From Glaciimonas sp. PCH181 (GTDB taxonomy: Bacteria > Pseudomonadota > Gammaproteobacteria > Burkholderiales > Burkholderiaceae_D): a DNA stretch of 64,000 nt. The stretch spans positions 62,001 through 126,000 of the forward strand of contig NZ_PYFP01000006.1 in assembly GCF_003056055.1 (NCBI RefSeq), given 5' to 3'. Each line of letters opens with the position of its first letter. Position 1 is the stretch's first letter. Of this stretch, positions 49,854 to 60,529 are shown one piece after another. The notes under the pieces were generated by a model. It searched no databases. It was given only the letters and a program-made list of their open reading frames with translations, and was not told where the DNA came from. A program made the position numbers and the translations under genes.

Positions 49854-51317
49854 TTAACGCGGCAATACCGAAGCACCCATCAAAAACTCATCGACTGCGC
49901 GGGCGCACTGACGACCTTCACGGATCGCCCACACCACCAACGATTGTCCGCGACGCATGTCACCGGCAGCGAACACTTTATCGACCGAGGTTTTATAACA
50001 GCCATCGCCATCGGTAGTCGCTTTAGCATTGCCGCGAGCATCCTTATCCACGCCAAACGCTTCCAACACTTGCGCAACAGGCGATACAAAGCCCATTGCT
50101 AAAAACACCAGATCCGCTTTCATTTCGAACTCGGAATTCGGCACTTCCTGCATTTTGCCGTCTTTCCACTCGACCCGCGCTGCGATCAGTTTCTCGACTC
50201 TGCCATTTTTGCCTTCCAGGCGCTTGGTCGCCACGGCCCAATCGCGCTCACAGCCTTCTTCATGCGAAGAAGAGGTGCGCAATTTGATTGGCCAATACGG
50301 CCAGACCAGCGGCTTGTTTTCTTGCTCTGGCGGCTCTGGCATCAACTCAAACTGCGATACCGAAATAGCGCCCTGACGATTAGACGTACCAACGCAATCC
50401 GAACCAGTATCGCCACCGCCGATGACAATCACGTTTTTGCTACCCGCCAGAATTTGATCTTTGACCTTGTCGCCAGCATTGATCTTGTTTTGTTGTGGCA
50501 GGAAATCCATGGCGAAATGCACGCCCTTCAATTCCCGGCCTGGCACTGGCAAATCACGCGGTTGTTCTGCGCCGCCAGCGATCACGACGGCATCAAACTC
50601 CGCCTTCAACTCTTCGGGCGAAACGGTCTTCTTAGACCAATTATTGACATTCGCAGGGAAATCTTTGCCGACCAGTACGCCGGTGCGGAAAGTCACGCCT
50701 TCCGCTTCCATTTGCTCTACACGACGGTCGATGTGATTTTTTTCCATTTTGAAATCAGGGATACCGTAGCGCAGCAAACCGCCGACACGATCGCTTTTCT
50801 CAAACACGGTGACATCGTGGCCAATCCGCGCCAATTGTTGCGCTGCGGCCAATCCGGCAGGACCGGAACCGACTACCGCCACTTTTTTACCCGTCTTGAT
50901 CAATGCCGGTTGCGGCACAACCCAACCATTTTCCCAACCTTTGTCGATGATGAAATGCTCAATCGATTTGATCCCGACCGGATCGTCATTAATCCCCAGC
51001 GTACAAGCGCTTTCGCACGGTGCAGGGCAAATACGTCCGGTAAACTCAGGGAAGTTATTCGTCGAATGCAAGGTATCCAGCGCTTCCTGATACGCACCGC
51101 GATAGACCAAATCATTCCAGTCCGGAATAATATTATTGACCGGGCATCCGTTATTACAAAAAGGAATTCCGCAATCCATGCAACGTGCACCCTGAATTTT
51201 GGCGTCTTTATCGGCCAATTGCAGGATGAATTCTTTGTAGTGCTTCTTGCGTGCCAGCGGCGCTTCATACGTCTCTGGCATGCGATCAAATTCCATAAAA
51301 CCGGTTACTTTACCCAT
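49854..51317 (-). CDS. gltD: Glutamate synthase small (beta) subunit
   Basis: GltD takes electrons from NADPH and passes them to GltB. The start at 51317 ([12 protein letters not shown]) is preferred over the ATG 13 codons earlier. The 487-aa product has the N-terminal iron-sulfur Cys motif [17 protein letters not shown] (about 39-55), FAD-binding [14 protein letters not shown] (about 150), NADPH-binding [10 protein letters not shown] (about 290) and the C-terminal [16 protein letters not shown]. It follows gltB by about 155 bp. Confidence 0.97.
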   Translation of the reverse strand: MGKVTGFMEFDRMPETYEAPLARKKHYKEFILQLADKDAKIQGARCMDCGIPFCNNGCPVNNIIPDWNDLVYRGAYQEALDTLHSTNNFPEFTGRICPAPCESACTLGINDDPVGIKSIEHFIIDKGWENGWVVPQPALIKTGKKVAVVGSGPAGLAAAQQLARIGHDVTVFEKSDRVGGLLRYGIPDFKMEKNHIDRRVEQMEAEGVTFRTGVLVGKDFPANVNNWSKKTVSPEELKAEFDAVVIAGGAEQPRDLPVPGRELKGVHFAMDFLPQQNKINAGDKVKDQILAGSKNVIVIGGGDTGSDCVGTSNRQGAISVSQFELMPEPPEQENKPLVWPYWPIKLRTSSSHEEGCERDWAVATKRLEGKNGRVEKLIAARVEWKDGKMQEVPNSEFEMKADLVFLAMGFVSPVAQVLEAFGVDKDARGNAKATTDGDGCYKTSVDKVFAAGDMRRGQSLVVWAIREGRQCARAVDEFLMGASVLPR

Positions 51318-51471
51318 TTTCCACTCACATTCTTGGCTACGCGCTTCGGCCCACAAACAGCCAGTATCCTGAAGATTTCATTTGGATACTGGCTATTTGC
51401 AACTGCTGCGCGATTACATCGATATCGTTATGTTGGCTAACGCGTTGTCATCATTCAGGACAACGTCAACA

Positions 51472-54400
51472 TCAGGCAACCACTTTTTCCTTGGCTGGAG
51501 CAGCGACTTTGATCGCATTCAACTCACCTAGCGCGCGCTTATATTCGGTCGGGAAAACCTTGACGAATTTGCTGCGCGAAGCGACCCAGTTATCCAGCAG
51601 ATAGCGCGCACGCGTGCTGCCGGTGTACTTGAAGTGGCGTTCAATCAAGCCCTTCAATATCACTTCATCGGTCTGCGGCTCACCAGCGCGGGTGGTTGCA
51701 TGCCAGATGGCGCGGTCGATTGTGGCTTCTTGCTCACCCTGACTCAAGACCACTTCCAGCGTCACCATAGCCAGATTGCACTGTGCAGCAAATTGCGCAT
51801 CCGGATCGTAGACATACGCCAGACCGCCGGACATACCCGCTGCAAAGTTACGGCCAGTTTCGCCCAACACCACAACAGTGCCGCCGGTCATATACTCGCA
51901 ACCGTGATCGCCAGTTCCTTCAACCACTGCAATCGCGCCCGAATTACGTACCGCGAAACGTTCGCCAGCTACACCGTTTAAGAAAGCTTCACCAGCAGTA
52001 GCACCGTACAGAACGGTATTACCGGCGATGATGTTATCGACTGCGCGGCCACGGAACTCAGTGTTTGGACGCACGATAATGCGTCCGCCAGACAATCCCT
52101 TACCAACATAATCGTTACCCTCACCCACCAGATCAAGCGTAATACCGTGCGCCAGAAACGCGCCAGCCGATTGACCGGCAGTGCCTTGCAACTGGATATG
52201 GATCGTGTCATCCGGCAAACCGTCATTGCCGTATTTCTTCGCCACTTCGCCGGACAACATCGCGCCGACAGTACGGTTCAAATTCTTGATCGGCGAGATG
52301 AAGGAAACCCGTTCACCCTTATCCAGCGCGGCTCTGGCTTGTGAGATTAACTTGTGATCCAACGCCTTATGCAAGCCGTGATCTTGCTCTTGCGTGTGGT
52401 AATACACTTCGCCAGCTGGCAACGCAGGTTGATAGAAAATCTTCGAGAAATCCAGACCTTGCGCCTTCCAATGTGAGATCGCTTTAGCCTTATCGAGGAA
52501 ATCCGAACGTCCGATCAAATCGTTGAAATGACGGATACCCAATTGCGCCATGATCTGACGTACTTCTTCAGCAATAAAGAAGAAAAAGTTAACCACGTGT
52601 TCTGGCTTACCAGAGAACTTGGCGCGCAATACCGGATCTTGCGTCGCTACACCGACCGGGCAAGTATTCAAGTGGCATTTGCGCATCATGATGCAACCTT
52701 CTACCACCAGCGGCGCGGTCGCAAAACCGAATTCATCCGCACCCAGCAACGCACCAATCACGACATCGCGACCAGTCTTCATCTGACCATCGGCCTGCAC
52801 CCGAATCCGGCTACGCAAACCGTTCAGCACCAACGTCTGCTGCGTTTCTGCCAGACCTAATTCCCAAGGCGAACCGGCATGTTTAACCGACGACAATGGC
52901 GATGCACCAGTACCGCCATCATGACCAGCGATCACAACGTGATCAGACTTCGCTTTAGCGACGCCCGCAGCGACCGTGCCGACGCCGACTTCCGACACCA
53001 GCTTGACCGAAATAGACGCTTTTGGATTGACGTTTTTCAGATCATGAATCAGCTGCGCCAAATCTTCGATCGAATAAATATCGTGATGCGGCGGCGGTGA
53101 AATCAAACCGACACCCGGCACCGAGAAACGCAATCTGGCAATATACTCAGACACTTTATGGCCCGGCAACTGACCGCCTTCGCCCGGCTTCGCGCCTTGC
53201 GCCATCTTGATTTGAATCTGATCGGCAGACGTCAGATATTCAGCAGTCACACCAAAGCGGCCCGACGCAACTTGCTTGATTCTCGAACGTAGCGAATCAC
53301 CAGCCAGCAATGGCGTATCGACTTCAATATGCTCGCGACCAATCACAGAAGCCAGCGTCTCGCCCTTCTTGATCGGAATACCCTTCAACTCTTGACGATA
53401 GCGATTTACATCCTCGCCACCTTCGCCGGTATTCGATTTACCGCCGATACGATTCATCGCCACAGCCAGTGTTGCATGGGCTTCTGTCGAGATCGAACCA
53501 AGCGACATCGCGCCCGTCGCAAAACGTTTAACGATTTCTTTTGCCGACTCAACTTCATCCAGCGGAATTGCTTTGCTAGGATCGAGCTTGAATTCAAACA
53601 AACCACGCAACGTCATATGACGCTTGGTTTGATCGTTAATCAGCTGCGCGTATTCCTTGTAGCTGTTGAAGTTATTAGAACGGGTTGAATGCTGCAATTT
53701 AGCAATCGCATCCGGCGTCCACATATGTTCTTCACCGCGAATCCGATACGCGTATTCGCCACCGGCATCCAGCGCGTTTGCCAGCACAGGATCATTGCTG
53801 AATGCAGCGCGATGCAAGCGCAGCGCTTCTTCAGCGACTTCAAATACGCCGATACCTTCAACGTTCGACGAAGTGCCTTTGAAGTATTTATCGGTCATGC
53901 TCTTGTTGAGGCCGATAGCTTCAAAAATCTGCGCGCCGCAATACGACATATAGGTCGAAATACCCATCTTCGACATCACCTTCAGCAAGCCTTTACCGAT
54001 TGCTTTCTGGAAGTTATAAATCGCTTTTTCAGGCGACAACGCGCCCGGCAGACCTTGCGCCATTTCGCTCAATGTATCCATCGCCAGATACGGATGAATT
54101 GCTTCTGCACCGTAGCCAGCCAGCAACGCAAAATGATGCGTCTCACGTGCGGAACCGGTCTCTACAACCAAGCCGGTTGACGTACGCAAACCCTTGCTGA
54201 CCAGATGCTGATGGATCGCCGACGTTGCCAACAGCGCAGGAATTGCGACTTGCTCGGCATCGACTTTACGATCCGAAATGATCAGAATGTTATGGCCCGA
54301 TTTGACCGCATCCACAGCCTTCGCGCACAGCGAAGCCAGACGCGCCTCAATGCCCTCTTTGCCCCATGCAACCGGATAGCAAATATTCAGCTCATGCGAT

Positions 54401-56160
54401 TTAAACTTGCCACCAGTGTGCGCGCTGATGTTGCGTAATTTTGCAATATCGGCGTAGTTCAGAATCGGCTGCGAGACTTCCAGACGCATCGGTGGATTGA
54501 TGTTGTTGGTGTCCAACACGTTCGGCTTTGGTCCCACAAACGACACCAGCGACATCACCATCGCTTCACGAATCGGATCGATCGGCGGGTTGGTCACTTG
54601 CGCGAATAATTGCTTGAAATAGTTGTACAGCGTTTTGTTCTTGTTAGACATGACCGCCAGTGGCGAATCGTTGCCCATCGAACCAATCGCCTCTTCCGCA
54701 TTGGCGGCCATAGGCGACATCAAAAACTTCAAATCTTCCTGGGTATAACCAAACAATTGCTGACGATCCAGCAAAGGAATCGTCGACCCGGATTCAGACG
54801 GCTCTTGCTTTAGCTCGTCCAGCTTCACGCGCACCGATGCAATCCATTGTTTGTATGGCTTGGCGTTAGCGTATGTATCTTTCAGTTCCTTGTCGTCGAT
54901 GATGCGACCGGCTTCGAGGTCGATCAGGAACATTTTGCCCGGCTGCAAGCGCCATTTTTGGATGATTTTCGACTCTGGAATCGGCAACACGCCGGATTCA
55001 GACGCCATCACCACCAGGTCATCGTCAGTCACGATATAACGCGCCGGACGCAAACCATTGCGATCCAGCGTACCGCCGATATGACGACCATCGGTAAATG
55101 CCATCGCTGCCGGGCCGTCCCACGGCTCCATCATCGCAGCGTGATATTCGTAGAAGGCGCGACGATTGTCATCCATCGTGGTGTGATTTTCCCACGCCTC
55201 AGGAATCATCATCATCATCGCTTGCGCAATCGGATAACCCGCCATCAACAACAGCTCAAGCGCATTATCGAAGCAAGCCGTGTCAGACTGGCCTTCATAA
55301 ATCAGCGGGAATAATTTTTGCAGATCGTCGCCCAACACAGCCGACTTCATCACGCCTTCGCGTGCGCGCATCCAGTTAAAGTTACCTTTAACAGTGTTAA
55401 TTTCACCGTTGTGCGCGATTAAGCGATACGGATGGGCCAACGGCCATTCAGGGAAAGTATTCGTAGAGAAACGTTGATGTACTAACGCCAGTGCAGAAAT
55501 ACAACGCGGATCTTGCAGATCCTTGTAGTACACGCCGACCTGATCCGCCATCAACAAGCCCTTGTAGACGACCGTGCGAGCCGACATTGAAGGCACAAAA
55601 AATTCTTTACCGTGCAACAGATTCAACGCTTGAATCGCGTGACCGGAAGACTTACGGATAACATACAGTTTGCGCTCAAGTGCATCGGTGACCATGATAT
55701 CCGGACCGCGACCGATGAAAATCTGACGGATCACCGGTTCTTTATCGCGCACCGTTGGCGACATTGGCATTTCGTTATCGACCGGTACATCGCGCCAACC
55801 CAACACAACCTGGCCTTCGAGCACTACCGCACGCTCAATTTCCTGCTCACAAGCGATACGCGAGGCGTTCTCTTTTGGCAAGAAAACCATCCCTACGCCG
55901 AATTCGCCCGGTGGCGGCAACGTCACGCCTTGCTTGGCCATTTCTTCGCGATAATATTGATCAGGCACTTGCAGCAAAATACCTGCGCCGTCGCCCATCA
56001 ACTCATCCGCGCCAACCGCGCCCCGATGATCCAGATTCTTCAGAATCAGCAAACCTTGCTCAACGATAGAGTGGCTTTTATTGCCTTTAATATGCGCAAC
56101 AAAACCGACGCCACAGGCGTCATGTTCGTTCTTTGGGTCGTATAAACCTTGTGCTTGCAT
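51472..56160 (-). CDS. gltB: Glutamate synthase large (alpha) subunit
   Basis: GltB converts glutamine and 2-oxoglutarate to two glutamates. The start at 56160 ([17 protein letters not shown]) has a GGAG site; the longer frame is rejected. The 1562-aa protein has a class II amidotransferase domain whose nucleophile Cys lies at about residue 16 behind a short propeptide, then the central domain, the FMN/2-oxoglutarate synthase barrel ([10 protein letters not shown] near 910, [10 protein letters not shown] near 1085), the 3Fe-4S Cys cluster (CHLNTCPVG near 1155) and the C-terminal GXGXG beta-helix ([14 protein letters not shown]). It forms gltBD with gltD. Confidence 0.98.
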   Translation of the reverse strand: MQAQGLYDPKNEHDACGVGFVAHIKGNKSHSIVEQGLLILKNLDHRGAVGADELMGDGAGILLQVPDQYYREEMAKQGVTLPPPGEFGVGMVFLPKENASRIACEQEIERAVVLEGQVVLGWRDVPVDNEMPMSPTVRDKEPVIRQIFIGRGPDIMVTDALERKLYVIRKSSGHAIQALNLLHGKEFFVPSMSARTVVYKGLLMADQVGVYYKDLQDPRCISALALVHQRFSTNTFPEWPLAHPYRLIAHNGEINTVKGNFNWMRAREGVMKSAVLGDDLQKLFPLIYEGQSDTACFDNALELLLMAGYPIAQAMMMMIPEAWENHTTMDDNRRAFYEYHAAMMEPWDGPAAMAFTDGRHIGGTLDRNGLRPARYIVTDDDLVVMASESGVLPIPESKIIQKWRLQPGKMFLIDLEAGRIIDDKELKDTYANAKPYKQWIASVRVKLDELKQEPSESGSTIPLLDRQQLFGYTQEDLKFLMSPMAANAEEAIGSMGNDSPLAVMSNKNKTLYNYFKQLFAQVTNPPIDPIREAMVMSLVSFVGPKPNVLDTNNINPPMRLEVSQPILNYADIAKLRNISAHTGGKFKSHELNICYPVAWGKEGIEARLASLCAKAVDAVKSGHNILIISDRKVDAEQVAIPALLATSAIHQHLVSKGLRTSTGLVVETGSARETHHFALLAGYGAEAIHPYLAMDTLSEMAQGLPGALSPEKAIYNFQKAIGKGLLKVMSKMGISTYMSYCGAQIFEAIGLNKSMTDKYFKGTSSNVEGIGVFEVAEEALRLHRAAFSNDPVLANALDAGGEYAYRIRGEEHMWTPDAIAKLQHSTRSNNFNSYKEYAQLINDQTKRHMTLRGLFEFKLDPSKAIPLDEVESAKEIVKRFATGAMSLGSISTEAHATLAVAMNRIGGKSNTGEGGEDVNRYRQELKGIPIKKGETLASVIGREHIEVDTPLLAGDSLRSRIKQVASGRFGVTAEYLTSADQIQIKMAQGAKPGEGGQLPGHKVSEYIARLRFSVPGVGLISPPPHHDIYSIEDLAQLIHDLKNVNPKASISVKLVSEVGVGTVAAGVAKAKSDHVVIAGHDGGTGASPLSSVKHAGSPWELGLAETQQTLVLNGLRSRIRVQADGQMKTGRDVVIGALLGADEFGFATAPLVVEGCIMMRKCHLNTCPVGVATQDPVLRAKFSGKPEHVVNFFFFIAEEVRQIMAQLGIRHFNDLIGRSDFLDKAKAISHWKAQGLDFSKIFYQPALPAGEVYYHTQEQDHGLHKALDHKLISQARAALDKGERVSFISPIKNLNRTVGAMLSGEVAKKYGNDGLPDDTIHIQLQGTAGQSAGAFLAHGITLDLVGEGNDYVGKGLSGGRIIVRPNTEFRGRAVDNIIAGNTVLYGATAGEAFLNGVAGERFAVRNSGAIAVVEGTGDHGCEYMTGGTVVVLGETGRNFAAGMSGGLAYVYDPDAQFAAQCNLAMVTLEVVLSQGEQEATIDRAIWHATTRAGEPQTDEVILKGLIERHFKYTGSTRARYLLDNWVASRSKFVKVFPTEYKRALGELNAIKVAAPAKEKVVA

Positions 56161-56248
56161 GTCGTACTCCACCACTCTAACTGTAAGGGTATTAAGAATA
56201 GTGCAGAGCAGAACAGAGTTCAACTAGAATAATTAGGGTCAGAGTAAT

Positions 56249-56281
56249 ATTAAATTTCTCCGGCATTTTCAGAAATTTAAT
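56249..56281. repeat. Perfect 11-bp hairpin of the RAYT left end
   Basis: ATTAAATTTCT (56249-56259) and AGAAATTTAAT (56271-56281) are exact reverse complements separated by 11 nt. The stem is bracketed by the two AATTAGGGWCAGAGT copies, so the whole 63-bp segment looks like a REP/BIME-type palindrome rather than a terminator. Confidence 0.85.
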
Positions 56282-56386
56282 TAGGGACAGAGTAGAGGTT
56301 TGCCTATGAATTAATTCCTCTCTTTGGGGCAATTCCTGCCGAATATTAGCGCTATCGCCCCAAGTTGGTGCGTTGATGCATGACAG

Positions 56387-57109
56387 CTATGCATCCGATG
56401 GGTCTGGCATCGCTATATTTGCTTTTGCCTTAAAAGGTCGCCCCCGTTTAGCGGGACGAATACGCTGGCTACCTTGTTGTTCCAGCCTGAATTTAAATGT
56501 TTCCGAACCAAGCACCCAGCCCTTACCAACCGCCTCGATCAAGCCGGCATCCCAAGGCAGAGTAAGTGCCTGCTCCGCCAATTCCTTATACGTAGCCTCA
56601 CGATCGAACGGTGTGTTGCCTAAAGCCCAATACAAAGGATGATCGGCGATTAGCGCGTCCGGTTTGATACCGACATGATGTAAATAGCTCGACCAAGGGA
56701 ATTCGCCCGGCGTCATGACCAAACCTTCATGCACCGGCAAAGATTCAATGACCAAACTACACTTCATCAAATATTGCTCAGGATCAATGACCGCAGCCTT
56801 ATAACGTCCTTGCCACAAAGTACCGGTACGGGCATATTTTTGGTTGAAATAAGGGACGTAATAACGCCCGACCCATTGCATCATCCGCGACAATCCATCC
56901 AGATCAGTCGGCGTGGCCAAGAGTTGTATTTGATTACCCATCAAAAGATAGGCATGAATTGCCACTTTGAACTGGCGCGCAGCCTCACGCAGCCAGTTAT
57001 AAAAGGCCAGATAATCGTGATTGTCACGAAAAATGATTTGCTGATCGATGCCGCGCTGGATTAAATAATGCGGCTGATGCGGAATGACAAGGCGAGCAAG
57101 ACGAGCCAT
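56387..57109 (-). CDS. RAYT-like Y1 transposase relative lacking catalytic residues
   Basis: The 240-aa protein has the REP-associated tyrosine transposase outline: LVIPHQPHYLIQRG at the N-terminus, then RTGTLWQGRYKAAVIDPEQYL (split near 94-113) and GEFPWSSYLHHVG (about 135). The HUH motif, usually NHVH, reads NQIQ (residues 59-62), and the usual CYRYIELNPVRA segment reads CSLVIESLPVHE (about 117-128), so both metal-binding His and the expected Tyr positions are changed. The frame is otherwise intact. An AT-hook-like KRGRP lies near the C-terminus (about 221-225). It probably binds DNA but should not cut it. Confidence 0.82.
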   Translation of the reverse strand: MARLARLVIPHQPHYLIQRGIDQQIIFRDNHDYLAFYNWLREAARQFKVAIHAYLLMGNQIQLLATPTDLDGLSRMMQWVGRYYVPYFNQKYARTGTLWQGRYKAAVIDPEQYLMKCSLVIESLPVHEGLVMTPGEFPWSSYLHHVGIKPDALIADHPLYWALGNTPFDREATYKELAEQALTLPWDAGLIEAVGKGWVLGSETFKFRLEQQGSQRIRPAKRGRPFKAKANIAMPDPSDA

Positions 57110-57202
57110 GAACAATAAGATGAGGATTGGGGAAGGTTTATTTTAAGCCCAATTTAAGAAAAATTGACTCCGACCCCAATTAAAAACGATGCTAGCTAGT
57201 GC

Positions 57203-58423
57203 TTAATCTAGCCGCATTACAACCAGACTATCCGGCTCGTTGCGCTCTGAAACAAGTTGCCGTATCCCCTTAAGCCTGACGTTACCTCTGGCTGTTCGCT
57301 CACCCCATTGCGTGACGGGACGCGTACTTTCCACATCCGAACTAACGCAATTCCAGCTCTCGGCCTTGAAGGTTTTTGCCAAACCATCTTGCACTTTAAA
57401 GGCTATCCACGGCCGGACTTTGCTGCTCATTGCAGGGTAACGACCGACCATTCCAGCTAAGTTCGGTTGCTCTGGTTGCAGACCCAGCCCATCCAACACC
57501 ATGTTCTGCGACAACGCCAGGCCCGAAGTAGCAATCCGCATAGTTGCCGCAGTCGATACCTGTATCAGAGTAGGCACGGCCAATTTGCCGCTGCCAGCCA
57601 CGACTTGGGAGTAATTCTGAAATAATTTTCCACGAATGATCACGCCGGATATTCCGTCCAGCCCACCAATGATCGTGGCGCCGAATATCGCGCTAGCCCA
57701 AACCGGAAGGTACGGCGTAGCGACCCCGACAATAGTGAGCGGGATAACAGAGGCCAGCGCCGTCGCGGCCACCCCGAGGAAACGTGGCTCGCCCAACCAG
57801 ACGCAACGCGGCCCAAATACGCCATTAAGCGCTATTTGTAGTGGGTCGCGCACGACACCGTAAAACACACTCGCAATCGTTTTAATAGCAGGGGCGTTGA
57901 CCACGGCATGCGCGCCATATCCAACGAGCGATGGCGCGGCACCAGCCAAGCCACCAATGACCCCGCCGAGCAATACAGCCGCCCTTTTCACATCCCGATT
58001 GCCAGCATATTTTTCCGGCACCATCGATCCAGCCAGTCCAGCGCCCACATACGCCCAACTGAATGCACCCACGGTGGAACCAAGAATAGTGACCGAGATA
58101 TTGGAGGCCGAAGTTAAGGTTTGCAGGCCAGCACTGACGCCATAACGCGCAGCTGCGCCGGCTGCCGTACACAGACTGTCACGTGCACACGCGGCCCAGG
58201 CAGCTGCCGAGAGAGAAGGGAGAGCAACAGGAGGTTCTAAATTAATCGCCGTAGCATTGTGTGCCCCACTGAGTCGGGCGGGCAACGAACACGGCAGCGC
58301 AGAAGTATCTATGCCAATATCGAGCAGAATTTGAAAGGGGGCAGGTAATGACCGTGAAGCGGAGGGAATATACATGTGGAGGGAATTTTCAAAAAGAGAA
58401 GGCCAGCTACGACGCTGTCGCAT
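57203..58423 (-). CDS. Unrecognised Gly/Ala-rich hydrophobic protein
   Basis: The 406-aa product matches no family I recognise. The first 60 residues are Ser/Pro/Ala-rich. Residues about 65-265 contain four or five Gly/Ala-rich hydrophobic stretches (for example near 105-128, 147-172 and 215-260), and the last 90 are polar with basic patches. No Sec signal is evident. Start is uncertain: ATG 58423 or ATG 58375, neither with a good ribosome-binding site. It stands alone between the RAYT unit and VF530. The mix of a Ser-rich N-terminus and membrane-seeking core recalls secreted effectors, but no secretion genes or hrp-type box are seen. Confidence 0.6.
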   Translation of the reverse strand: MRQRRSWPSLFENSLHMYIPSASRSLPAPFQILLDIGIDTSALPCSLPARLSGAHNATAINLEPPVALPSLSAAAWAACARDSLCTAAGAAARYGVSAGLQTLTSASNISVTILGSTVGAFSWAYVGAGLAGSMVPEKYAGNRDVKRAAVLLGGVIGGLAGAAPSLVGYGAHAVVNAPAIKTIASVFYGVVRDPLQIALNGVFGPRCVWLGEPRFLGVAATALASVIPLTIVGVATPYLPVWASAIFGATIIGGLDGISGVIIRGKLFQNYSQVVAGSGKLAVPTLIQVSTAATMRIATSGLALSQNMVLDGLGLQPEQPNLAGMVGRYPAMSSKVRPWIAFKVQDGLAKTFKAESWNCVSSDVESTRPVTQWGERTARGNVRLKGIRQLVSERNEPDSLVVMRLD

Positions 58424-58523
58424 TCGGCAATAGAAAATAAAAATCTTCTCATCGCAGAATCACAGCGCCACGAGCCCTAAAAGACCCCACCCCAAGTGCA
58501 AAGTTCACCTTTTTGTGTCTCGT

Positions 58524-58742
58524 TTACGTCTTCAACTTACAAAAAATAGCCTCCACCTTTTCGCGTGCCCACGGCGTTTTCCGTAAAAATGTCAGGCTCG
58601 ATTTAATACTCGGATCACTTTGGAAGCAGCGAATGTCAATCAACTGTCCCAATTTCTCCCAGCCGTAATGATCGACCAGCGTGATCAAAATATTTTCAAG
58701 GGTGATCCCTTGCAAGGGATTATGTGGTTTTTCAGGATGCAT
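58524..58742 (-). CDS. VF530 family (DUF2132) small DNA-binding-like protein
   Basis: The 72-aa protein starts at [16 protein letters not shown] (58742), where family similarity begins; 38 upstream open codons are discarded. The family core is clear: [25 protein letters not shown], then [29 protein letters not shown]530 of Vibrio fischeri gave the fold; the function is unknown, with DNA binding proposed. Confidence 0.88.
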   Translation of the reverse strand: MHPEKPHNPLQGITLENILITLVDHYGWEKLGQLIDIRCFQSDPSIKSSLTFLRKTPWAREKVEAIFCKLKT

Positions 58743-59052
58743 GATGACGTGTGTTGGTGATGAAAAAATGGGTATGGCTGGATTATGCAACGGCTGCCCA
58801 CGCGACGAAAGCTTAATCCAGCCAAACCCGATGAAACAGCATTGCGTCAACGGCAAAGCCGCTCTCCTCTATTCAAATGCGAAGAATCTTTGATGTAGAC
58901 CGATGTAGACCAATGTAGATGAATCTCCGGCATCCCTTTTACCATCTTTATTTATGATGGTTCAGATGTTAATTATTCATTTTTAATAAGCTATCGGTGC
59001 ATGTAAGATAAGACTCCTTATCCGCCGCAACGACCTACTCCGGAGAACCAAC
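58743..59052. other. Intergenic region with tandem decamers
   Basis: The divergent spacer between VF530 and the tautomerase gene holds three tandem 10-bp units (58892-58921): GATGTAGACC twice, then AATGTAGATG. A good ribosome-binding site CGGAGA lies before 59053. No gene is supported in this stretch, although frames stay open across part of it. Confidence 0.6.
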
Positions 59053-59256
59053 ATGCCCTATGTCAATATCAAAATCACCCGCGAAGGCGCGACCACGGAA
59101 CAAAAATCTGCTTTGATCAGCGGCGTAACCCAGTTACTGGTCGACATACTCGGCAAAAATCCACAAACGACTGTTGTCGTCATTGATGAAGTCGATACCG
59201 ACAACTGGGGAATCGGCGGCGAAAGTGTCACCGTGCGACGGCGTGACGGCAAATAA
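59053..59256 (+). CDS. 4-oxalocrotonate tautomerase-family protein
   Basis: The 67-aa protein keeps the catalytic N-terminal Pro (MPYVNIKITREG) and the family pattern TEQKSALISGVTQLLVDILGKNPQTTVVVIDEV, with NWGIGGESV near the C-terminus. Members tautomerise dienols or act on related substrates; the substrate here is unknown. Its TAA stop overlaps the MFS start (TAATG), so the two are coupled. Confidence 0.92.
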   Translation: MPYVNIKITREGATTEQKSALISGVTQLLVDILGKNPQTTVVVIDEVDTDNWGIGGESVTVRRRDGK

Positions 59257-60470
59257 TGCCCATTAATCCCGGCACACCCGCCGCCATGCGCCGCGAAGCC
59301 TGGCAAGTCGCTATCTGCGGCGCGCTAGTGCTGGCAGTCGCAATGGGTATCGGGCGCTTTGCGTTCACCCCCTTGCTACCGATGATGTTGCACGATGGCG
59401 TGGTCGATCTCAACGCTGGCGGCTGGCTAGCGACGGCAAATTATCTAGGCTATTTTATCGGGGCGCTACTCGGCATGGTATTACGCGGCCGCCCGACTTT
59501 TTTCATCAAAATGGGTCTGAGCGCGACGGTGCTGCTCACGCTAGGCATGGGGTTATCTTATGCGCCCGCGCTATGGCTTTTAGTCGTATTGCGCACGCTG
59601 GCAGGCATTGCCAGCGCGATGGTATTTGTGTTTGCCTCGGGCTGGTGTTTGCAACGTTTAACGCAACTGCACGCGCCCGCGTTGGGCGGGATTATTTACT
59701 GCGGTCCGGGTTTAGGCATTTTGCTGACAGGTCTGCCGACCGCCACAATGGTCGAGCACAACTGGTCTGCGGCACAAGGCTGGCTACTCTTTGGCGGTCT
59801 GGCGTTTCTGCTTAGCGCGATCGTATGGCGTACATTTTCTGGCCCATCCAGCGTCTCAGGTCCGATCGCCAGCAGCACCCATAAACTCGAACCGCTGCAA
59901 ATAAGACGTCAGACGCAAGGACTCACGCTAGGCTACGCTGTCGCCGGATTTGGCTACATCATCACCGCCACCTTTTTGCCGGTTATTGCACGACAAGCGC
60001 TGCCGCACTCGCATTGGCCGGATTTATTCTGGCCGATATTCGGCCTTTGCATCGCACTCGGCGCGTTGTTGGCTACCAGAATTCCGACACGCTGGGACAA
60101 CCGTCTATTGCTGGCGATTTGCTATCTACTGCAAGCCGCGGGTGTGTTGATCAGCATCGCGTTGCCGAACATCCTGGGATTTGCGCTAGGCTCTATCTTG
60201 ATCGGTTTGCCATTCACCGCGATTACCTTATTTGCGATGCGCGACGCACGGCGCTTATACGGCGATCACGCCCGCAGTCTGATGGGCTTACTGACAGCCG
60301 CTTACGGCATCGGACAAATTATCGGCCCGCCGCTCGCGACCTATCTGGTGAAACGCACAGGTTCTTTTACAGCGTCGCTCTGCATCGCCGCAGTGATGCT
60401 GTTGGCCGGTGCAGGCTTATTCGGCGCTATGGTTTGGCGGGTAAAAAAGCCGCAACGCGCAGCAGCATAA
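59256..60470 (+). CDS. YbfB/YjiJ-family MFS transporter
   Basis: The 404-aa inner-membrane protein has twelve hydrophobic segments and the YbfB/YjiJ marks: GIGRFAFTPLLPMM (about 28-41), NYLGYFIGALLG (about 62) and a central loop at about 200-220. Substrate unknown. Coupling to the tautomerase suggests that the pair handles one compound. A strong terminator follows its stop by a few bases. Confidence 0.9.
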   Translation: MPINPGTPAAMRREAWQVAICGALVLAVAMGIGRFAFTPLLPMMLHDGVVDLNAGGWLATANYLGYFIGALLGMVLRGRPTFFIKMGLSATVLLTLGMGLSYAPALWLLVVLRTLAGIASAMVFVFASGWCLQRLTQLHAPALGGIIYCGPGLGILLTGLPTATMVEHNWSAAQGWLLFGGLAFLLSAIVWRTFSGPSSVSGPIASSTHKLEPLQIRRQTQGLTLGYAVAGFGYIITATFLPVIARQALPHSHWPDLFWPIFGLCIALGALLATRIPTRWDNRLLLAICYLLQAAGVLISIALPNILGFALGSILIGLPFTAITLFAMRDARRLYGDHARSLMGLLTAAYGIGQIIGPPLATYLVKRTGSFTASLCIAAVMLLAGAGLFGAMVWRVKKPQRAAA

Positions 60471-60505
60471 AAAAATCCTGGCAAGAATTTCTTGCCAGGA
60501 TTTTT
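60471..60505. terminator. Bidirectional terminator after the MFS gene
   Basis: AAAAATCCTGGCAAGAA (60471-60487) and TTCTTGCCAGGATTTTT (60489-60505) form a perfect 17-bp inverted repeat with A and T tracts on both ends, starting directly after the MFS stop. It also ends the convergent DUF1653 transcript. Confidence 0.95.
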
Positions 60506-60529
60506 ATCTTTCAGATTTCTTCGACGTCG

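Larger units (their letters stand above)
56231..57182 (-). mobile_element. RAYT-type unit with REP-like inverted ends
   Basis: A RAYT-like gene is framed by related 15-20 bp ends in opposite orientation. On the left AATTAGGGTCAGAGT (56231-56245) and a second copy AATTAGGGACAGAGT (56279-56293) occur. On the right AATTGACTCCGACCCCAATT (57162-57181) is the reverse complement of AATTGGGGTCGGAGTCAATT. Between the left copies a perfect 11-bp hairpin is present. This is the layout of a REP-associated transposase and its palindromes. It sits between gltB and an unrelated orphan gene. Confidence 0.7.

Noticed and set aside
50262..51440. Plus-strand open frame of 392 codons opposite gltD
   Set aside because: Antisense shadow of gltD with unnatural composition; no ribosome-binding site or family signature.
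56231..57182. Active insertion sequence
   Set aside because: No target-site duplication is evident and the encoded protein lacks the HUH histidines and tyrosine needed for transposition.
58424..58523. hrp-type (PIP/hrpII) box upstream of the orphan 406-aa gene
   Set aside because: No TTCG-N16-TTCG or TTCGB-N15-TTCG arrangement could be found, so effector control by an HrpX/HrpB-type regulator is not supported.
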